Source: Geobacillus sp. 46C-IIa
Lineage (GTDB): Bacteria; Bacillota; Bacilli; Bacillales; Anoxybacillaceae
DNA length: 64,000 nucleotides
Assembly (NCBI RefSeq): GCF_014679505.1
Contig: NZ_CP061474.1
Span: 526,001-590,000, forward strand
Direction of reading: 5' to 3'
Translations under genes and position numbers: made by a program
Notes under the pieces: generated by a model
What the model was told of the DNA's origin: nothing
The model's input: the letters and a program-made list of their open reading frames with translations, nothing else
Database searches by the model: none
Shown here: in pieces, positions 1-8,909 of the stretch
How the letters are laid out: every line of letters begins with the position of its first letter
How positions within the stretch are numbered: position 1 is the stretch's first letter

Positions 1-393
1 CTGTCGCTGAACACGCTGCTCATTATGGAATGGGCGACGGTTGGCGCCATCGTCGCGACGATGGCCGGGTATTTCGTCTCGGTGGCGTTCAACCTATGGG
101 TGATTCAACGGTACACCCGTTACCGCTACCGCTTTGTCCTCCGCCGGACGGTGTTTATGGCCATTTTGACGGCGTTGATGTCATTGGCCGTGATGGCGGT
201 TTCGGCGTTGGTCGGGCGGTGGGTCGATTATCGCGATGGCACGGCGGAGTCGGTGTTTGTTGCCGCGATTGGCGCAGCGGCCGGCGCGGCGGTGTACTTG
301 TTTCTCAGCATTCGCTCCGGGCTGTTTTCCGCGCTATTTGGCGACCGGTTTGCTTTTTGGCGGCGCAAGAAAGAGAAAAAGGCCGTGTCATAA
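1..393 (+). CDS. ytgP: C-terminal end of a YtgP-type polysaccharide/lipid flippase (5' truncated)
   Basis: The reading frame is open from the window edge, so only the last 130 residues are visible and the start lies upstream. They contain three hydrophobic spans (roughly visible residues 9-35, 50-70 and 80-98) joined by Arg-rich loops, and a basic tail (FWRRKKEKK). This is the usual end of a MATE/MurJ-fold (MOP superfamily) membrane protein. The assignment to YtgP, a flippase-like protein linked to cell-wall or polysaccharide precursor export, rests mainly on position: in B. subtilis ytgP sits just before the RsuA-like pseudouridine synthase gene ytzG, as here. No catalytic motif is visible in this fragment. 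Confidence 0.7.
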   Translation: MSLNTLLIMEWATVGAIVATMAGYFVSVAFNLWVIQRYTRYRYRFVLRRTVFMAILTALMSLAVMAVSALVGRWVDYRDGTAESVFVAAIGAAAGAAVYLFLSIRSGLFSALFGDRFAFWRRKKEKKAVS

Positions 394-462
394 GCCTTGC
401 TGGTCGGCTTTTTGGTTTTGCCGCCGCCTCTTTGGCAGCTGCGGATTGGTTGCCGTAATGAG

Positions 463-491
463 AAGAAGGCGGTCTTGCCGCCCGCCTTCTT
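463..491. terminator. Bidirectional intrinsic terminator
   Basis: A perfect 10-bp stem (AAGAAGGCGG 463-472 with CCGCCTTCTT 482-491) has a 9-nt loop and pyrimidine-rich flanks. It lies between the converging ytgP end and the small minus-strand gene at 506-718, so it can serve both. Confidence 0.7.
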
Positions 492-505
492 TCTTTCCGA
501 TCGGT

Positions 506-718
506 TTACGAGAGGCCGAGCCGGCGCTCGATGCGGTCGAGGCGGCTGTCCACCCGGTCGAGCCGCCGGTCGAGCCGTTCGACAGCCCGCTCGAGCCGTT
601 CGATGCGGCGCGCCCAGTTGGCAAACTGCCCGCCGGGATACCCGGGCCAGAATTGGCCGGCTGGCGGCTGTTGACGGTAATCGTCAAACGTCGGGACATA
701 ATAGTAATACTCGTTCAT
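506..718 (-). CDS. Small hypothetical protein, Tyr-rich head and coiled-coil tail
   Basis: A 70-residue protein that I do not recognise. It begins MNEYYYYVP, has a Pro/Gly-rich middle (residues 18-31) and ends in an Arg/Leu/Asp heptad-like tail (residues 38-67, repeats of RLDR / RLER), which should form a short amphipathic coiled coil. There is no membrane span or signal peptide. The ATG at 718 is preferred because an AAAGGGG box lies 8 nt upstream. An in-frame ATG at 724 sits too close to that box. It is monocistronic, converges on ytgP and is divergent from the pseudouridine synthase gene. The Tyr-rich N-terminus resembles small spore or envelope proteins of Bacillaceae, but that is only a resemblance. 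Confidence 0.6.
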   Translation of the reverse strand: MNEYYYYVPTFDDYRQQPPAGQFWPGYPGGQFANWARRIERLERAVERLDRRLDRVDSRLDRIERRLGLS

Positions 719-822
719 CGGCATATCCCCTTTCTGCATGATTCCCTCATAGTGTATGGTGAAGAGGCAAAAGCGGACTAGATAAACGCCCAAATATGAG
801 GAAGATTTTAGGAGGGAGTTTC

Positions 823-1563
823 GTGGAACTGCGCATTGACAAGCTCCTCGCCCATATGGGCTACGGGACGAGGAAGGAAGTGAAAAAGCTGCTGAAGTCC
901 GGCGCGGTGAAAGTGGATGGCGCTGCTGTCCATGATGCGAAAACGAAAGTGCGGCCGGACGAACAGGCGGTAACCGTTTGGGGAGAAACGGTCGAGTACA
1001 AGCCGTTCATTTATTTGATGATGAACAAGCCGCCAGGCGTCATCTCGGCGACGGAAGACGCCGTGGAAGAGACGGTCGTCGATTTGCTTGAAGAGGAAGA
1101 CCGGCTGTTTGCTCCGTTTCCGGTCGGGCGGCTCGACAAAGATACGGAAGGGCTTCTGCTGCTGACGAACGACGGGCAGCTCGCCCATCAGCTGCTGGCG
1201 CCGAAAAAACATGTGCCGAAAACGTACTTTGCCGTCATTGACGGCGAGGTGACGGATGACGATGTGGCGGCGTTCCGGCGCGGCGTTGTGCTCGATGACG
1301 GCTATGAAACGAAGCCGGCCGAGCTCGTTGTGCTGAAATCCGGCCCGCGTTCCGATGTCGAAGTGACGATTACGGAAGGGAAATTTCATCAGGTGAAACG
1401 GATGTTTCAAGCGGTCGGCAAGCGGGTCGTTTATTTGAAGCGGGTGCAAATGGGGCCGCTTTCCCTCGATCCGGATTTGGCGGCCGGCGAATATCGGGAA
1501 TTGACGGATGAAGAGGTGGAGAGGCTGAAGCAATATCGGGCGGACGAAAAAAAAGGAACCTGA
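823..1563 (+). CDS. ytzG: RsuA/RluB-family rRNA pseudouridine synthase
   Basis: Isomerises a specific uridine in ribosomal RNA to pseudouridine in the cytoplasm. It is 246 residues long. An N-terminal S4 RNA-binding domain (about residues 1-60, RIDKLLAHMGYGTRKEVKK) is followed by the synthase domain with the family signature GRLDKDTEG. Asp105 in that signature is the expected catalytic aspartate. Start: GTG at 823, preceded by AGGAGGG 6 nt upstream. An upstream in-frame ATG (796) has no ribosome-binding site and would place the Shine-Dalgarno inside the gene. The stop codon is embedded in its own terminator. The family assignment is firm. Which rRNA position is modified (16S RsuA-like or 23S RluB-like) cannot be told from the sequence. 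Confidence 0.88.
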   Translation: MELRIDKLLAHMGYGTRKEVKKLLKSGAVKVDGAAVHDAKTKVRPDEQAVTVWGETVEYKPFIYLMMNKPPGVISATEDAVEETVVDLLEEEDRLFAPFPVGRLDKDTEGLLLLTNDGQLAHQLLAPKKHVPKTYFAVIDGEVTDDDVAAFRRGVVLDDGYETKPAELVVLKSGPRSDVEVTITEGKFHQVKRMFQAVGKRVVYLKRVQMGPLSLDPDLAAGEYRELTDEEVERLKQYRADEKKGT

Positions 1564-1578
1564 GGAGGTTCCTTTTTT
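1549..1578 (+). terminator. Intrinsic terminator overlapping the pseudouridine synthase stop codon
   Basis: A perfect 12-bp A/T-ended stem (AAAAAAGGAACC with GGTTCCTTTTTT) has a 6-nt loop that begins with the TGA stop. It runs straight into the T tract. Confidence 0.9.
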
Positions 1579-1662
1579 ATGGAAAAGTAAGGGATGTTCG
1601 TTCGTTAGGAAAAGACGTTCCGCATCCATCTCTCATCCCGTTTTGCCTTGTTGGCACCGGTT

Positions 1663-1884
1663 TTAAGAAGAGATACGCACTTTTTTGTTCGTGGTCGTCC
1701 ATTTGCCCTTGCTCGGGCTGCGAACGAGATCGTTGTACATAAGCACGTTTAAGTCACGCTGGATCGTTCGTGGGGTGGTGCCGAACTCATCAACAAGTTC
1801 TTGGGTCGTAACCGTTCCTTTTTCGCTAATGTACATATACACGGATTTGATGCGAGTAAGCATCCGGTGTGTTGAAGGTTTCAA
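1663..1884 (-). CDS. ytzE: Small DeoR-type winged-helix regulator YtzE
   Basis: A 73-residue protein consisting almost only of a DeoR-type helix-turn-helix: MLTRIKSVYMYISEKG, then TTQELVDEFGTTPRTIQRDL (recognition helix PRTIQRDLNVL), then a short wing. There is no sugar-phosphate sensing domain, so it is either a minimal repressor or a DNA-binding cofactor. The start is the TTG at 1884, which follows AGGGAGTGG by 4 nt. The preceding ATG at 1923 has no ribosome-binding site. B. subtilis has a matching stand-alone YtzE in the same neighbourhood. Its target is unknown. It is transcribed away from pepV, so the shared 245-bp upstream region (1885-2129) could carry its operator. Confidence 0.8.
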   Translation of the reverse strand: MKPSTHRMLTRIKSVYMYISEKGTVTTQELVDEFGTTPRTIQRDLNVLMYNDLVRSPSKGKWTTTNKKVRISS

Positions 1885-2129
1885 AAGACCACTCCCTATC
1901 TTAGCATCATTCGCATGGCACAACCGACAGCTTTTAGATGAGAGATGTCTTTATCTGTTTACTACCATTGTACACGAAATGGCTGGGAAAATGCTACCCG
2001 TTTGCCCTTATTCACGAAAAATTTAAACTTTTTGTAGCGAAAATGAAACGAAGTTGTGACAAACGAAAAACTTTGACTTCCCTTTTTCAATGTGATACGT
2101 TGGCAACAAAGAGCAAAAAGAAAGGAAGA

Positions 2130-3542
2130 ATGACGTTGAACATCAACTGGATCGAGGAGGCGCGGAAGCGGAAAGACAAGTTCGTCCGCGATGTGCAAGC
2201 GCTTGTCCGCATTCCGAGCGTCCGCGATGACGGCGGGGCGCGGCCGGGGGCGCCGTTTGGGCCGAAGGTGGCGGAAGCGCTCGATTACATGTTAACTCGC
2301 GGTCAAGAAGAAGGATTTCGCATTAAAAACGTCGACGGCTATGCCGGGCATATCGAAATGGGAGAAGGAGAGCAGCTCGTCGGCGTGCTCGGCCATATTG
2401 ACGTCGTGCCGGCTGGAGACGGGTGGTCCGTTGATCCGTTTGCGGCCGAAGTCAAGGATGGCCGCCTTTACGGGCGCGGAGCGATCGATGATAAAGGGCC
2501 GACTGTCGCCGCGTTTTACGCGATGAAAATCGTAAAAGAACTCGGGCTGCCGCTTGGCAAACGGGTGCGGCTCATCATCGGAGGCGATGAGGAAAGCGAT
2601 TGGCGCTGTGTCGGCCATTATTTCAAGCGTGAAGACATGCCGGACGTCGGATTTGTTCCCGATGCCGATTTTCCGATTATTTACGCAGAAAAAGGGATTA
2701 TTGATGCCGATTTGCGCTATCGCCCGACGGGAAGCGAAGAAACGGGGGAAATGACGCTCCGTTCATTTCAAGCCGGCCGCCGTTACAATATGGTGCCCGA
2801 TGCGGCTGAAGCCGTCGTCGAGGGAGCCGGGCTCGAGGGATGGTCCAGCCGTTATGAGCGGTTTTGCCGGGAATGCGGATTAAACGGAAACATTCGCCAT
2901 AGCGGTGAAACGGTGACGCTGACGCTAGAAGGGGTGTCCGCCCATGGCGCCGAGCCGGAGCGCGGCAAAAATGCCGGCGTCTACTTGGCGCAATTTTTAG
3001 CGGGCCTTCCGCTTGATGGGCGCAGCCAGCCGTTTGTCCGGTTTGTGGCATCCGCGTTTTTTGGCGACACGCGCGGCCAAAAACTCCACCTTGCGTATCG
3101 GGATGAGCCGAGCGGCGAGCTGACGGTGAATGTCGGCGTGTTGTCATACGATCGTGAGCAAGGCGGAACCATTGGGCTCAACATCCGCTATCCGGTGACG
3201 GCCGACGGCGAAACGATCCGCCAAACGTTGGCCGGCGTTGCCGCTCGGCGCGGCCTCACGCTCGGACGCTTCCATGATACGAAACCGCATTATGTCGATC
3301 CAAATCATGAATGGATTCGCACGCTTCAACGCGTCTATGAAGAACAAACCGGCGAGCCGGGCCGGCTGTTGGCCATCGGCGGCGGTACGTATGCCCGCGC
3401 GCTCAAAGCCGGGGTGGCGTTCGGCCCGTTGTTTCCGAGCCGGCCTGATGTCGCCCATCAGAAAGATGAATATGCCGAGATCGACGATTTAGTGAAGGCG
3501 GTCGCCATTTACGCGCAGGCGATCTACGAGCTGGCGAAATAA
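2130..3542 (+). CDS. pepV: PepV-family dipeptidase (M20 metallopeptidase)
   Basis: A cytoplasmic zinc dipeptidase of the M20/ArgE-DapE clan that splits dipeptides, typically with broad specificity. It is 470 residues, the normal PepV length. Metal-site residues seen in order: GHID (His89, Asp91), GAIDDKGP (bridging Asp120), GGDEESDW (general base Glu154 and Glu155), PDADFP (Asp180), and a late His in VAHQKDE near the C-terminus. The lid domain lies between about residues 185 and 390. Start chosen: ATG 2130 after AAAGGAAG. The box is close (about 3 nt), so the TTG at 2136 is a possible alternative. B. subtilis YtjP is the positional counterpart. The gene is monocistronic and divergent from ytzE. 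Confidence 0.88.
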   Translation: MTLNINWIEEARKRKDKFVRDVQALVRIPSVRDDGGARPGAPFGPKVAEALDYMLTRGQEEGFRIKNVDGYAGHIEMGEGEQLVGVLGHIDVVPAGDGWSVDPFAAEVKDGRLYGRGAIDDKGPTVAAFYAMKIVKELGLPLGKRVRLIIGGDEESDWRCVGHYFKREDMPDVGFVPDADFPIIYAEKGIIDADLRYRPTGSEETGEMTLRSFQAGRRYNMVPDAAEAVVEGAGLEGWSSRYERFCRECGLNGNIRHSGETVTLTLEGVSAHGAEPERGKNAGVYLAQFLAGLPLDGRSQPFVRFVASAFFGDTRGQKLHLAYRDEPSGELTVNVGVLSYDREQGGTIGLNIRYPVTADGETIRQTLAGVAARRGLTLGRFHDTKPHYVDPNHEWIRTLQRVYEEQTGEPGRLLAIGGGTYARALKAGVAFGPLFPSRPDVAHQKDEYAEIDDLVKAVAIYAQAIYELAK

Positions 3543-3737
3543 ATCGCTCCTTGGAAGGTTGATGAAAAGCAACCAATTTGCTCGATTGGTGAGAAATCAA
3601 AAAGAATGAAGCCGATTTCTTCATTTGAGAAACAATGGCGGATCGCAACCATTCCTTCTTTTTAGGAACGGCTGAACAATGAACATGGGGCTGCCCCGCG
3701 GGACAGCAGTGCTTTGACGAGGAAAGGGGAGAACGGG

Positions 3738-4934
3738 ATGGAGGCGGCTTTAAAACGGGAGGCAGCGGCGCGAAAAACGGTGTTTCCCCTCTTTTATTTT
3801 CTGATCTTTTTTGCCTTTGGCGCCTTGTTTCCGCTTTTGTCGGTCTATTTGCAGGAAGAGGCGCGCCTGCCGGGGACGGCCATCGGCTGGATTATGTCGC
3901 TCACCCCGATCGTGACGATGGCCGCTCAGCCGCTTTGGGGCATGGCGACCGACTATACGCGCAAACCGGTCGGGATGTTACTAATAACGCTTGTTTTGGC
4001 GGCGTTGTTCGGGCTTATGTATTCATTCGCCGGCAGCTATGAAGCGTTTGTGGCGTTGACGGTGCTCCTTTCGGTCGTACAGAGCGCCATCGTTCCGCTT
4101 TCGGACAGCCTCGCCCTTCGCCATGTGCACGAACAGGGCGGAAACTACGGGGCGATTCGGCTGTGGGGGTCGCTCGGCTTTGCTGTGGCGGTGTTGGTCG
4201 TCGGTTGGCTGTCCGAACATACCGCGTTTGCGGCCATTTTTTATACGTTTTCAGTTGCGCTGTTAGTCGCGGGTGTGCTGGCTGCCCGCCTGCCGCGCTA
4301 TCAGGCGGCGGTGCCGGCGGGGCGGTTGACGCGGCGCGACATCGGCGGGCTGCTTTCGATTCGCCCGTTTCGGCTGTTGTTGACGGCGACGTTTTTATTG
4401 TTCGGCCCGATTTTGGCCAACAACTCGTATTTCGGGCTGTTGATTCATGAACTCGGCGGCACGCTGACCGGCATCGGCTTCGCGTTTTTGCTTGCAGCCG
4501 GAAGCGAGGCGCCGTTTATGAAAGCGGCGGACCGGCTCATCCGCCGCTTCGGCATGGCGCGCTTGCTCATTTTGGCTGCGCTGCTGTCGGCGGCCCGCTG
4601 GCTTTCATACGCTGTCGATCCACCGCTTTGGTTTGTCTATATGACAACGGTTGTGCAAGGGTGTTCCGTCGGATTGTCGATTCCAACCGCGCTCCACTAT
4701 GCTCGCCGACTGGCGCCGGAGCGGGTGCAAGTGACGGCGGTGTCCCTCTACTCGGCGGTCAGCAACGGTCTTGGCGCTTGGTTTTGTACGCTGTTGGGCG
4801 GGTATTTGCTTGAGCGGTGGCAGATTGGCGCGGTGTATTGGTTTTTTGGCGCGTGCACGCTCGCCGGCGTATTCGTGCTGCTTTGGCTTGCTAAACTAGA
4901 ACGAGACGATCAATCGGCAGGTGAGAAAGAATGA
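3738..4934 (+). CDS. MFS permease (MFS_1-like / HcaT-type)
   Basis: A 398-residue major facilitator protein with about twelve predicted hydrophobic spans. The first is FPLFYFLIFFAFGALFPLL, and a typical loop 2-3 motif is seen (AQPLWGMATDYTRKP). The overall pattern (YFLxFFxFG start, GxLxDxxxRKP loop, NYGAIRLWGSLGFA between TM4 and TM5) fits the MFS_1-like group that includes HcaT and nucleoside or sugar proton symporters. The substrate is unknown. The start at ATG 3738 has GGAAAGGGGAGAA directly upstream. Its TGA overlaps the thpR start as ATGA, so the two are translationally coupled, though a functional link is not implied. Confidence 0.82.
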   Translation: MEAALKREAAARKTVFPLFYFLIFFAFGALFPLLSVYLQEEARLPGTAIGWIMSLTPIVTMAAQPLWGMATDYTRKPVGMLLITLVLAALFGLMYSFAGSYEAFVALTVLLSVVQSAIVPLSDSLALRHVHEQGGNYGAIRLWGSLGFAVAVLVVGWLSEHTAFAAIFYTFSVALLVAGVLAARLPRYQAAVPAGRLTRRDIGGLLSIRPFRLLLTATFLLFGPILANNSYFGLLIHELGGTLTGIGFAFLLAAGSEAPFMKAADRLIRRFGMARLLILAALLSAARWLSYAVDPPLWFVYMTTVVQGCSVGLSIPTALHYARRLAPERVQVTAVSLYSAVSNGLGAWFCTLLGGYLLERWQIGAVYWFFGACTLAGVFVLLWLAKLERDDQSAGEKE

Positions 4935-5509
4935 AACGAAGCCATTATTTTATTGCCGTCCCGCTGACAGCGGAGGCCAAACAAGCCATTCGCCGTTTTG
5001 CGGACGATACGGCATCATGGCTCCCGTTCCGTACGTGGGTGCATGAGCAAGACTACCATATTACGCTTGCGTTTTTAGGCGATGTGCCGCCGGAGAAAAT
5101 GGACCCGCTATGCGAAGCGGTGGCGGCGGCCTCCGCCCGTTGCGCTCCGTTTTCCCTTCGGCTTGCCGGGCTCGGGACGTTCGGGGAGCGCACGGCGCCG
5201 CGCATTTTTTGGCAAGGGGTCGAAGCGGAGAAAGCGCTCGACGCGCTGCGGTGCGATGTGTATGAGGCGTGCCGAACGCTCGGTTTTTCCCTCGACCGGC
5301 GGCCGTTTGCTCCGCACATTACGATCGCCCGCAAATGGCAAGGCGCCGAGCCGTTTGAACCGGAAACGCTCGACTCGCTTCCGGCGGCTGCGGCGGTGTT
5401 TTCGGTGCCGGAAATTGTGTTGTACCGGACGAATATGGATCAGACGCCGAAATACGAAGTGATCGCCTCGTTCCCGCTGCTTGGTGCACCGGCAGAGGGC
5501 AACCGATAG
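4931..5509 (+). CDS. thpR: RNA 2',3'-cyclic phosphodiesterase
   Basis: A 2H-phosphoesterase (LigT/ThpR family, B. subtilis YtlP) that opens 2',3'-cyclic phosphate ends of RNA to 2'-phosphates. It is 192 residues long. Both catalytic HxTx motifs are present and correctly spaced: HITL (43-46) and HITI (129-132). The usual family features, an N-terminal HYFIAVPL and FLGDVPPEK after the first motif, are also seen. The start ATG overlaps the MFS permease stop (ATGA). It is followed 11 nt later by the NERD-like gene, so these genes probably form one transcription unit. Confidence 0.92.
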   Translation: MKRSHYFIAVPLTAEAKQAIRRFADDTASWLPFRTWVHEQDYHITLAFLGDVPPEKMDPLCEAVAAASARCAPFSLRLAGLGTFGERTAPRIFWQGVEAEKALDALRCDVYEACRTLGFSLDRRPFAPHITIARKWQGAEPFEPETLDSLPAAAAVFSVPEIVLYRTNMDQTPKYEVIASFPLLGAPAEGNR

Positions 5510-5520
5510 CGGGTGAGGGT

Positions 5521-6456
5521 ATGGGGCAGCTCGTGAAGCTGCGGGATTACATCTCCCGCTATGAAACGGATGTGTATTATTATGTACCGGAATTTATCCG
5601 GCTGAAACAATGGCAGTGGGAACAGGCGAAATCCCGGTGGGAAGCGGAGCGTAACGCCGGCATAAACGTCCAAACCGGGGCGGAAGAAACGTGGGATTTT
5701 TTGCTTGACAAGCCGTCGTGGTGGGAGCGGCTTGCAAAGAGGTGGCGCCGCGTCCCGGCGGAGGAGGAGGAAGAGCCGCCAGCTGAGGCGATGGCCAGCC
5801 GGGCGGCCACCGTTGAGGAGCTGAAGCGGCAATTTCTTGATGAATTGTTTCAGCTCCAGCTGAAATGGGCGAGTTCGACGATGACGCACGCTTCTCCGTT
5901 TGACGACGCGCTGTATGGCGATGAAACGTTGAAATATTTTTTGCAGCGGTTTCCGGATACCTATTTATGTTTTTACCGCCCAGTCGCTATGGCCGGCAAG
6001 GCGCTCGTCGAGCTCGAGACGATCATCCTTACGCCGGCGGCGGCTTGGTGCATCGCCTTTGTCGAGGGAAAGCCGGACAATGTGGTGATCGCCTCCACAG
6101 GCCGGTTTTGGACGGAGCGGGCTGGAACCGAAGAAACAAAGCGGGTGAATCCGGTCGTGTCATTGCGGCGGACAGAACAGGTCGTTTCCGATGTTTTTCA
6201 AAAACATCGAATCGATTGGCCGATCCATCTCGTGCTGTTAAACCGCTATGGCTATATTGACCACGGCCATCTTTTTCCATTTCTTCACTATATCGATAAA
6301 CGAAATTATGAACAATGGTTTTCCCGCTTGCGCCGCTCGGCCCTCCCGCTTCGCCATCAGCAGCTGAAGGCGGCGGCGGCGCTGCTTGGCCGCTGCGCCA
6401 GTTTTTACAGCCGCCGCCTGGATGGGAATATTCACAGCGAAGAACGGCAACAATAA
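5521..6456 (+). CDS. YtlQ-like protein with a NERD/nuclease-fold resemblance
   Basis: A 311-residue soluble protein. The N-terminal third is rich in Trp, Glu and Arg (LKQWQWEQ, WWERLAKRWRR, an acidic stretch EEEEEPP). The central part (VELETIILTPAAAWCIAFVEG, then NPVVSLRRTEQVV) is reminiscent of NERD/nuclease-related domains, where a beta strand with acidic residues is followed by a conserved NP...Q helix. Catalytic residues are not clear, so enzymatic activity should not be assumed. B. subtilis has a protein of similar size (YtlQ) after thpR, which supports it being a real conserved gene. The start at ATG 5521 has a weak GGGTGAGGG box. Confidence 0.65.
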   Translation: MGQLVKLRDYISRYETDVYYYVPEFIRLKQWQWEQAKSRWEAERNAGINVQTGAEETWDFLLDKPSWWERLAKRWRRVPAEEEEEPPAEAMASRAATVEELKRQFLDELFQLQLKWASSTMTHASPFDDALYGDETLKYFLQRFPDTYLCFYRPVAMAGKALVELETIILTPAAAWCIAFVEGKPDNVVIASTGRFWTERAGTEETKRVNPVVSLRRTEQVVSDVFQKHRIDWPIHLVLLNRYGYIDHGHLFPFLHYIDKRNYEQWFSRLRRSALPLRHQQLKAAAALLGRCASFYSRRLDGNIHSEERQQ

Positions 6457-6562
6457 ATGCATCTGTGCATCGATGGGGCGAATCGGCCGATTTTTTGGCA
6501 CCGCCCTTTTTCTTTTGCGTATGATAGTAATAACGGGAGGCCAAAAAAGGGGGTGAGCCACT

Positions 6563-8731
6563 ATGCTTCACATTCGCCGAACGTTTGTCGCCTATTTGGA
6601 CGAGATGGATCAACTCACCGTGCTTGTGCCGAAGTCGCGTCGCCCTGACGAGATGGCGCCATTTACGATGGTGGCGCCAAGCGGGGAGGAATTTCCGCTT
6701 GCCGTGCAGCAGACCGAGGATTTAGGGGATACGGTAAAATATGTCTGTCGCTTTTCGTCTGCTTTCGCGTTTGGGTCGACGTACTGGGTTCGCGCCTGCT
6801 CAGGGGAGATGACCGATGTGCAAATCGGTGCTGTCGTGCGGACGCGGGCGTTCGATGATCAGTTTTTTTACGAAGGGAAGCTGGGAGTGGACTATGCAAA
6901 GGAACAAACGGTGTTCCGCGTCTGGGCTCCGACGGCCACCGCGGTCAACGTCAAGTTGATCGACCCGGATCGCAACGATGTCCGTTATGTGCCGCTTGAG
7001 CGCGGAGAGCGCGGCGTATGGTCAGCCGCCGTCCCCGGCGATTGGGAACGAACGTATTACACGTATGTGGCCTGCATTAACCGTGTCTGGCGCGAAGCGG
7101 TCGATCCGTATGCGACGGCTGTTTCCATCAACGGTGAGTATGGCGTTGTCATCGACTGGGAAAAGACGCAGCTCGCCCCGTCCGCTCATCCGCTGCCGCC
7201 GCTCGCATCGCCGACTGACGCCGTTATTTACGAGGTGAGCATCCGTGATTTTACGAGCCACCCGGACAGCGGTGCCGTCCATAAAGGGAAGTATCTCGGA
7301 TTGGCTGAAGCGGACACAAGCGGGCCGAACGGGACGTCGACCGGGCTTTCCTATTTAAAAGAGCTAGGTGTCACCCATGTGCAGCTGATGCCGTTTACCG
7401 ATTTTGCCGGGGTCGATGAACGAGATCCGCAAGCGGCGTATAACTGGGGATACAATCCACTTCATCTATATGCACCGGAAGGGAGTTATGCAACCGATCC
7501 AACCGATCCGTACGCACGTATTGTTGAATTAAAACAAATGATCCGCACGTTGCACGAAAACGGCTTGCGCGTTGTGATGGATGCGGTGTACAACCACGTC
7601 TACGACCGGGAGCAGTCATCGCTTGAGAAGCTCGTTCCCGGGTATTACTTCCGCTACGATGCCTACGGCCAACCGGCCAATGGCACCGGCGTCGGCAACG
7701 ACATCGCCTCGGAGCGGCGGATGGTGCGCCGCTGGATCGTCGATTCGGTCACGTTTTGGGCGAAAGAGTACGGCATTGATGGATTTCGCTTCGATTTGAT
7801 GGGCGTGCATGATATGGAGACGATGAAGGCGGTGCGTGACGCCCTTGATGCGGTCGATCCATCGATCCTCGTGTATGGGGAAGGATGGGACTTGCCGACA
7901 CCGCTTGCGCCGGAGCAAAAAGCGACGATGGCCAACGCCGGGCAGCTGCCGCGCCTTGCCTATTTCAATGACCGGTTTCGCGATACGATGAAAGGAAGCA
8001 CGTTCCACTTGCCTGAACGCGGCTTTGCCCTTGGCGAATCAGGCGGACGCGAACAGGCGAAAACGGCCATCGCCGGCAGTTTGCGGGCGCTAGGCGGGCT
8101 GTTTTGCCATCCGCTTCAATCGGTTAACTACGTCGAATGTCATGACAACCATACGTTTTGGGATAAAATGGAGGTCGCGAACGGCCACGAATCGGAAACG
8201 GTGAGACGCAAACGGCAAAAGCTTGCCACGGCGATCGTTCTCTTGGCGCAAGGCATTCCGTTTTTGCATAGCGGCCAGGAGTTTTACCGGACAAAAGGCG
8301 GAGACGGCAACAGCTATCAGGCGCCTGATGCGGTCAACCGGATCGATTGGGAGCGGAAAAGCCGCTATGAACACGACGTTCGCTATGTTCAAGGACTGAT
8401 CGCTCTTCGCCGGGCGCACGGCGCGTTTCGCCTCGCGACAGAAGCGGAGGTGTTGCGCCATTTCGTGTTTTTTGAACCGACCCCGCCGTCTGTGATCGCC
8501 TATCGGCTGCGCGATGTCGCCGTCTATGGGCCGTGGGCGGAAATCATCGTCATTCATCATCACGAAGAAAAGCGAGAGACGATGCTTCTTCCGGATGAAG
8601 GAGAGTGGGACGTCGTCTGCGACGGGGAACGAAGCGGGACGATTCCGCTCCGGCGCGTGCGCCGTGCTCTTGACCTTGACGGCATCGGCACATGGGTGCT
8701 TGTCAGAGCAGAAGCGATCAATGCCTGCTGA
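6563..8731 (+). CDS. amyX: Type I pullulanase (GH13)
   Basis: Hydrolyses alpha-1,6 branches of pullulan, limit dextrins and glycogen. It is 722 residues with no signal peptide, so it is intracellular like B. subtilis AmyX. An N-terminal beta-sandwich region and a CBM48-like domain (about 100-190) precede the (beta/alpha)8 barrel. The diagnostic pullulanase motif YNWGYNP is at 293-299. GH13 regions: DAVYNHV (from 340), GFRFDLM with nucleophile Asp411, YGEGWD with acid/base Glu440, and CHDNHT with transition-state Asp528. The start at ATG 6563 follows GGGGGTGAG. It is separated from the upstream gene by 106 bp and probably has its own promoter. Confidence 0.95.
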   Translation: MLHIRRTFVAYLDEMDQLTVLVPKSRRPDEMAPFTMVAPSGEEFPLAVQQTEDLGDTVKYVCRFSSAFAFGSTYWVRACSGEMTDVQIGAVVRTRAFDDQFFYEGKLGVDYAKEQTVFRVWAPTATAVNVKLIDPDRNDVRYVPLERGERGVWSAAVPGDWERTYYTYVACINRVWREAVDPYATAVSINGEYGVVIDWEKTQLAPSAHPLPPLASPTDAVIYEVSIRDFTSHPDSGAVHKGKYLGLAEADTSGPNGTSTGLSYLKELGVTHVQLMPFTDFAGVDERDPQAAYNWGYNPLHLYAPEGSYATDPTDPYARIVELKQMIRTLHENGLRVVMDAVYNHVYDREQSSLEKLVPGYYFRYDAYGQPANGTGVGNDIASERRMVRRWIVDSVTFWAKEYGIDGFRFDLMGVHDMETMKAVRDALDAVDPSILVYGEGWDLPTPLAPEQKATMANAGQLPRLAYFNDRFRDTMKGSTFHLPERGFALGESGGREQAKTAIAGSLRALGGLFCHPLQSVNYVECHDNHTFWDKMEVANGHESETVRRKRQKLATAIVLLAQGIPFLHSGQEFYRTKGGDGNSYQAPDAVNRIDWERKSRYEHDVRYVQGLIALRRAHGAFRLATEAEVLRHFVFFEPTPPSVIAYRLRDVAVYGPWAEIIVIHHHEEKRETMLLPDEGEWDVVCDGERSGTIPLRRVRRALDLDGIGTWVLVRAEAINAC

Positions 8732-8833
8732 ACATGGGGGATGAGCGAAACCACCACGGTACAGCTTCTTCCCTTTTTGCTTTGACGCGCAGACTTTGGC
8801 AGTTTTAAGCAGTTGGCCTGGCAAGAAAAATGT

Positions 8834-8863
8834 TTGCATGCCGGGGCGGTATTTCAGTATAAT
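8834..8863 (+). promoter_or_regulatory. Sigma-A promoter before ytmP
   Basis: TTGCAT (8834-8839), an 18-nt spacer and TATAAT (8858-8863). A short hairpin with a T tract follows the predicted start site within about 15 nt, so the ytmP leader may be attenuated. Confidence 0.55.
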
Positions 8864-8883
8864 ACAAGTAAAACGGACGGAAG

Positions 8884-8909
8884 AAGGACGCGGCACGGCC
8901 GTCCTTTTT
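8884..8909 (+). terminator. Terminator-like hairpin in the ytmP leader
   Basis: A 7-bp stem AAGGACG (8884-8890) / CGTCCTT (8900-8906) with a 9-nt loop and TTTTTATTT. It lies downstream of the promoter at 8834-8863 and upstream of ytmP. An alternative stem GGACGG (8876-8881) / CCGTCC (8899-8904) would compete with it. Confidence 0.5.

Noticed and set aside
808..1629. Long minus-strand open frame (273 codons) opposite the pseudouridine synthase gene
   Set aside because: It is an antisense shadow caused by GC-rich third positions. The His/Phe/Arg-rich translation matches no family, it has no ribosome-binding site, and the plus-strand gene has intact motifs.
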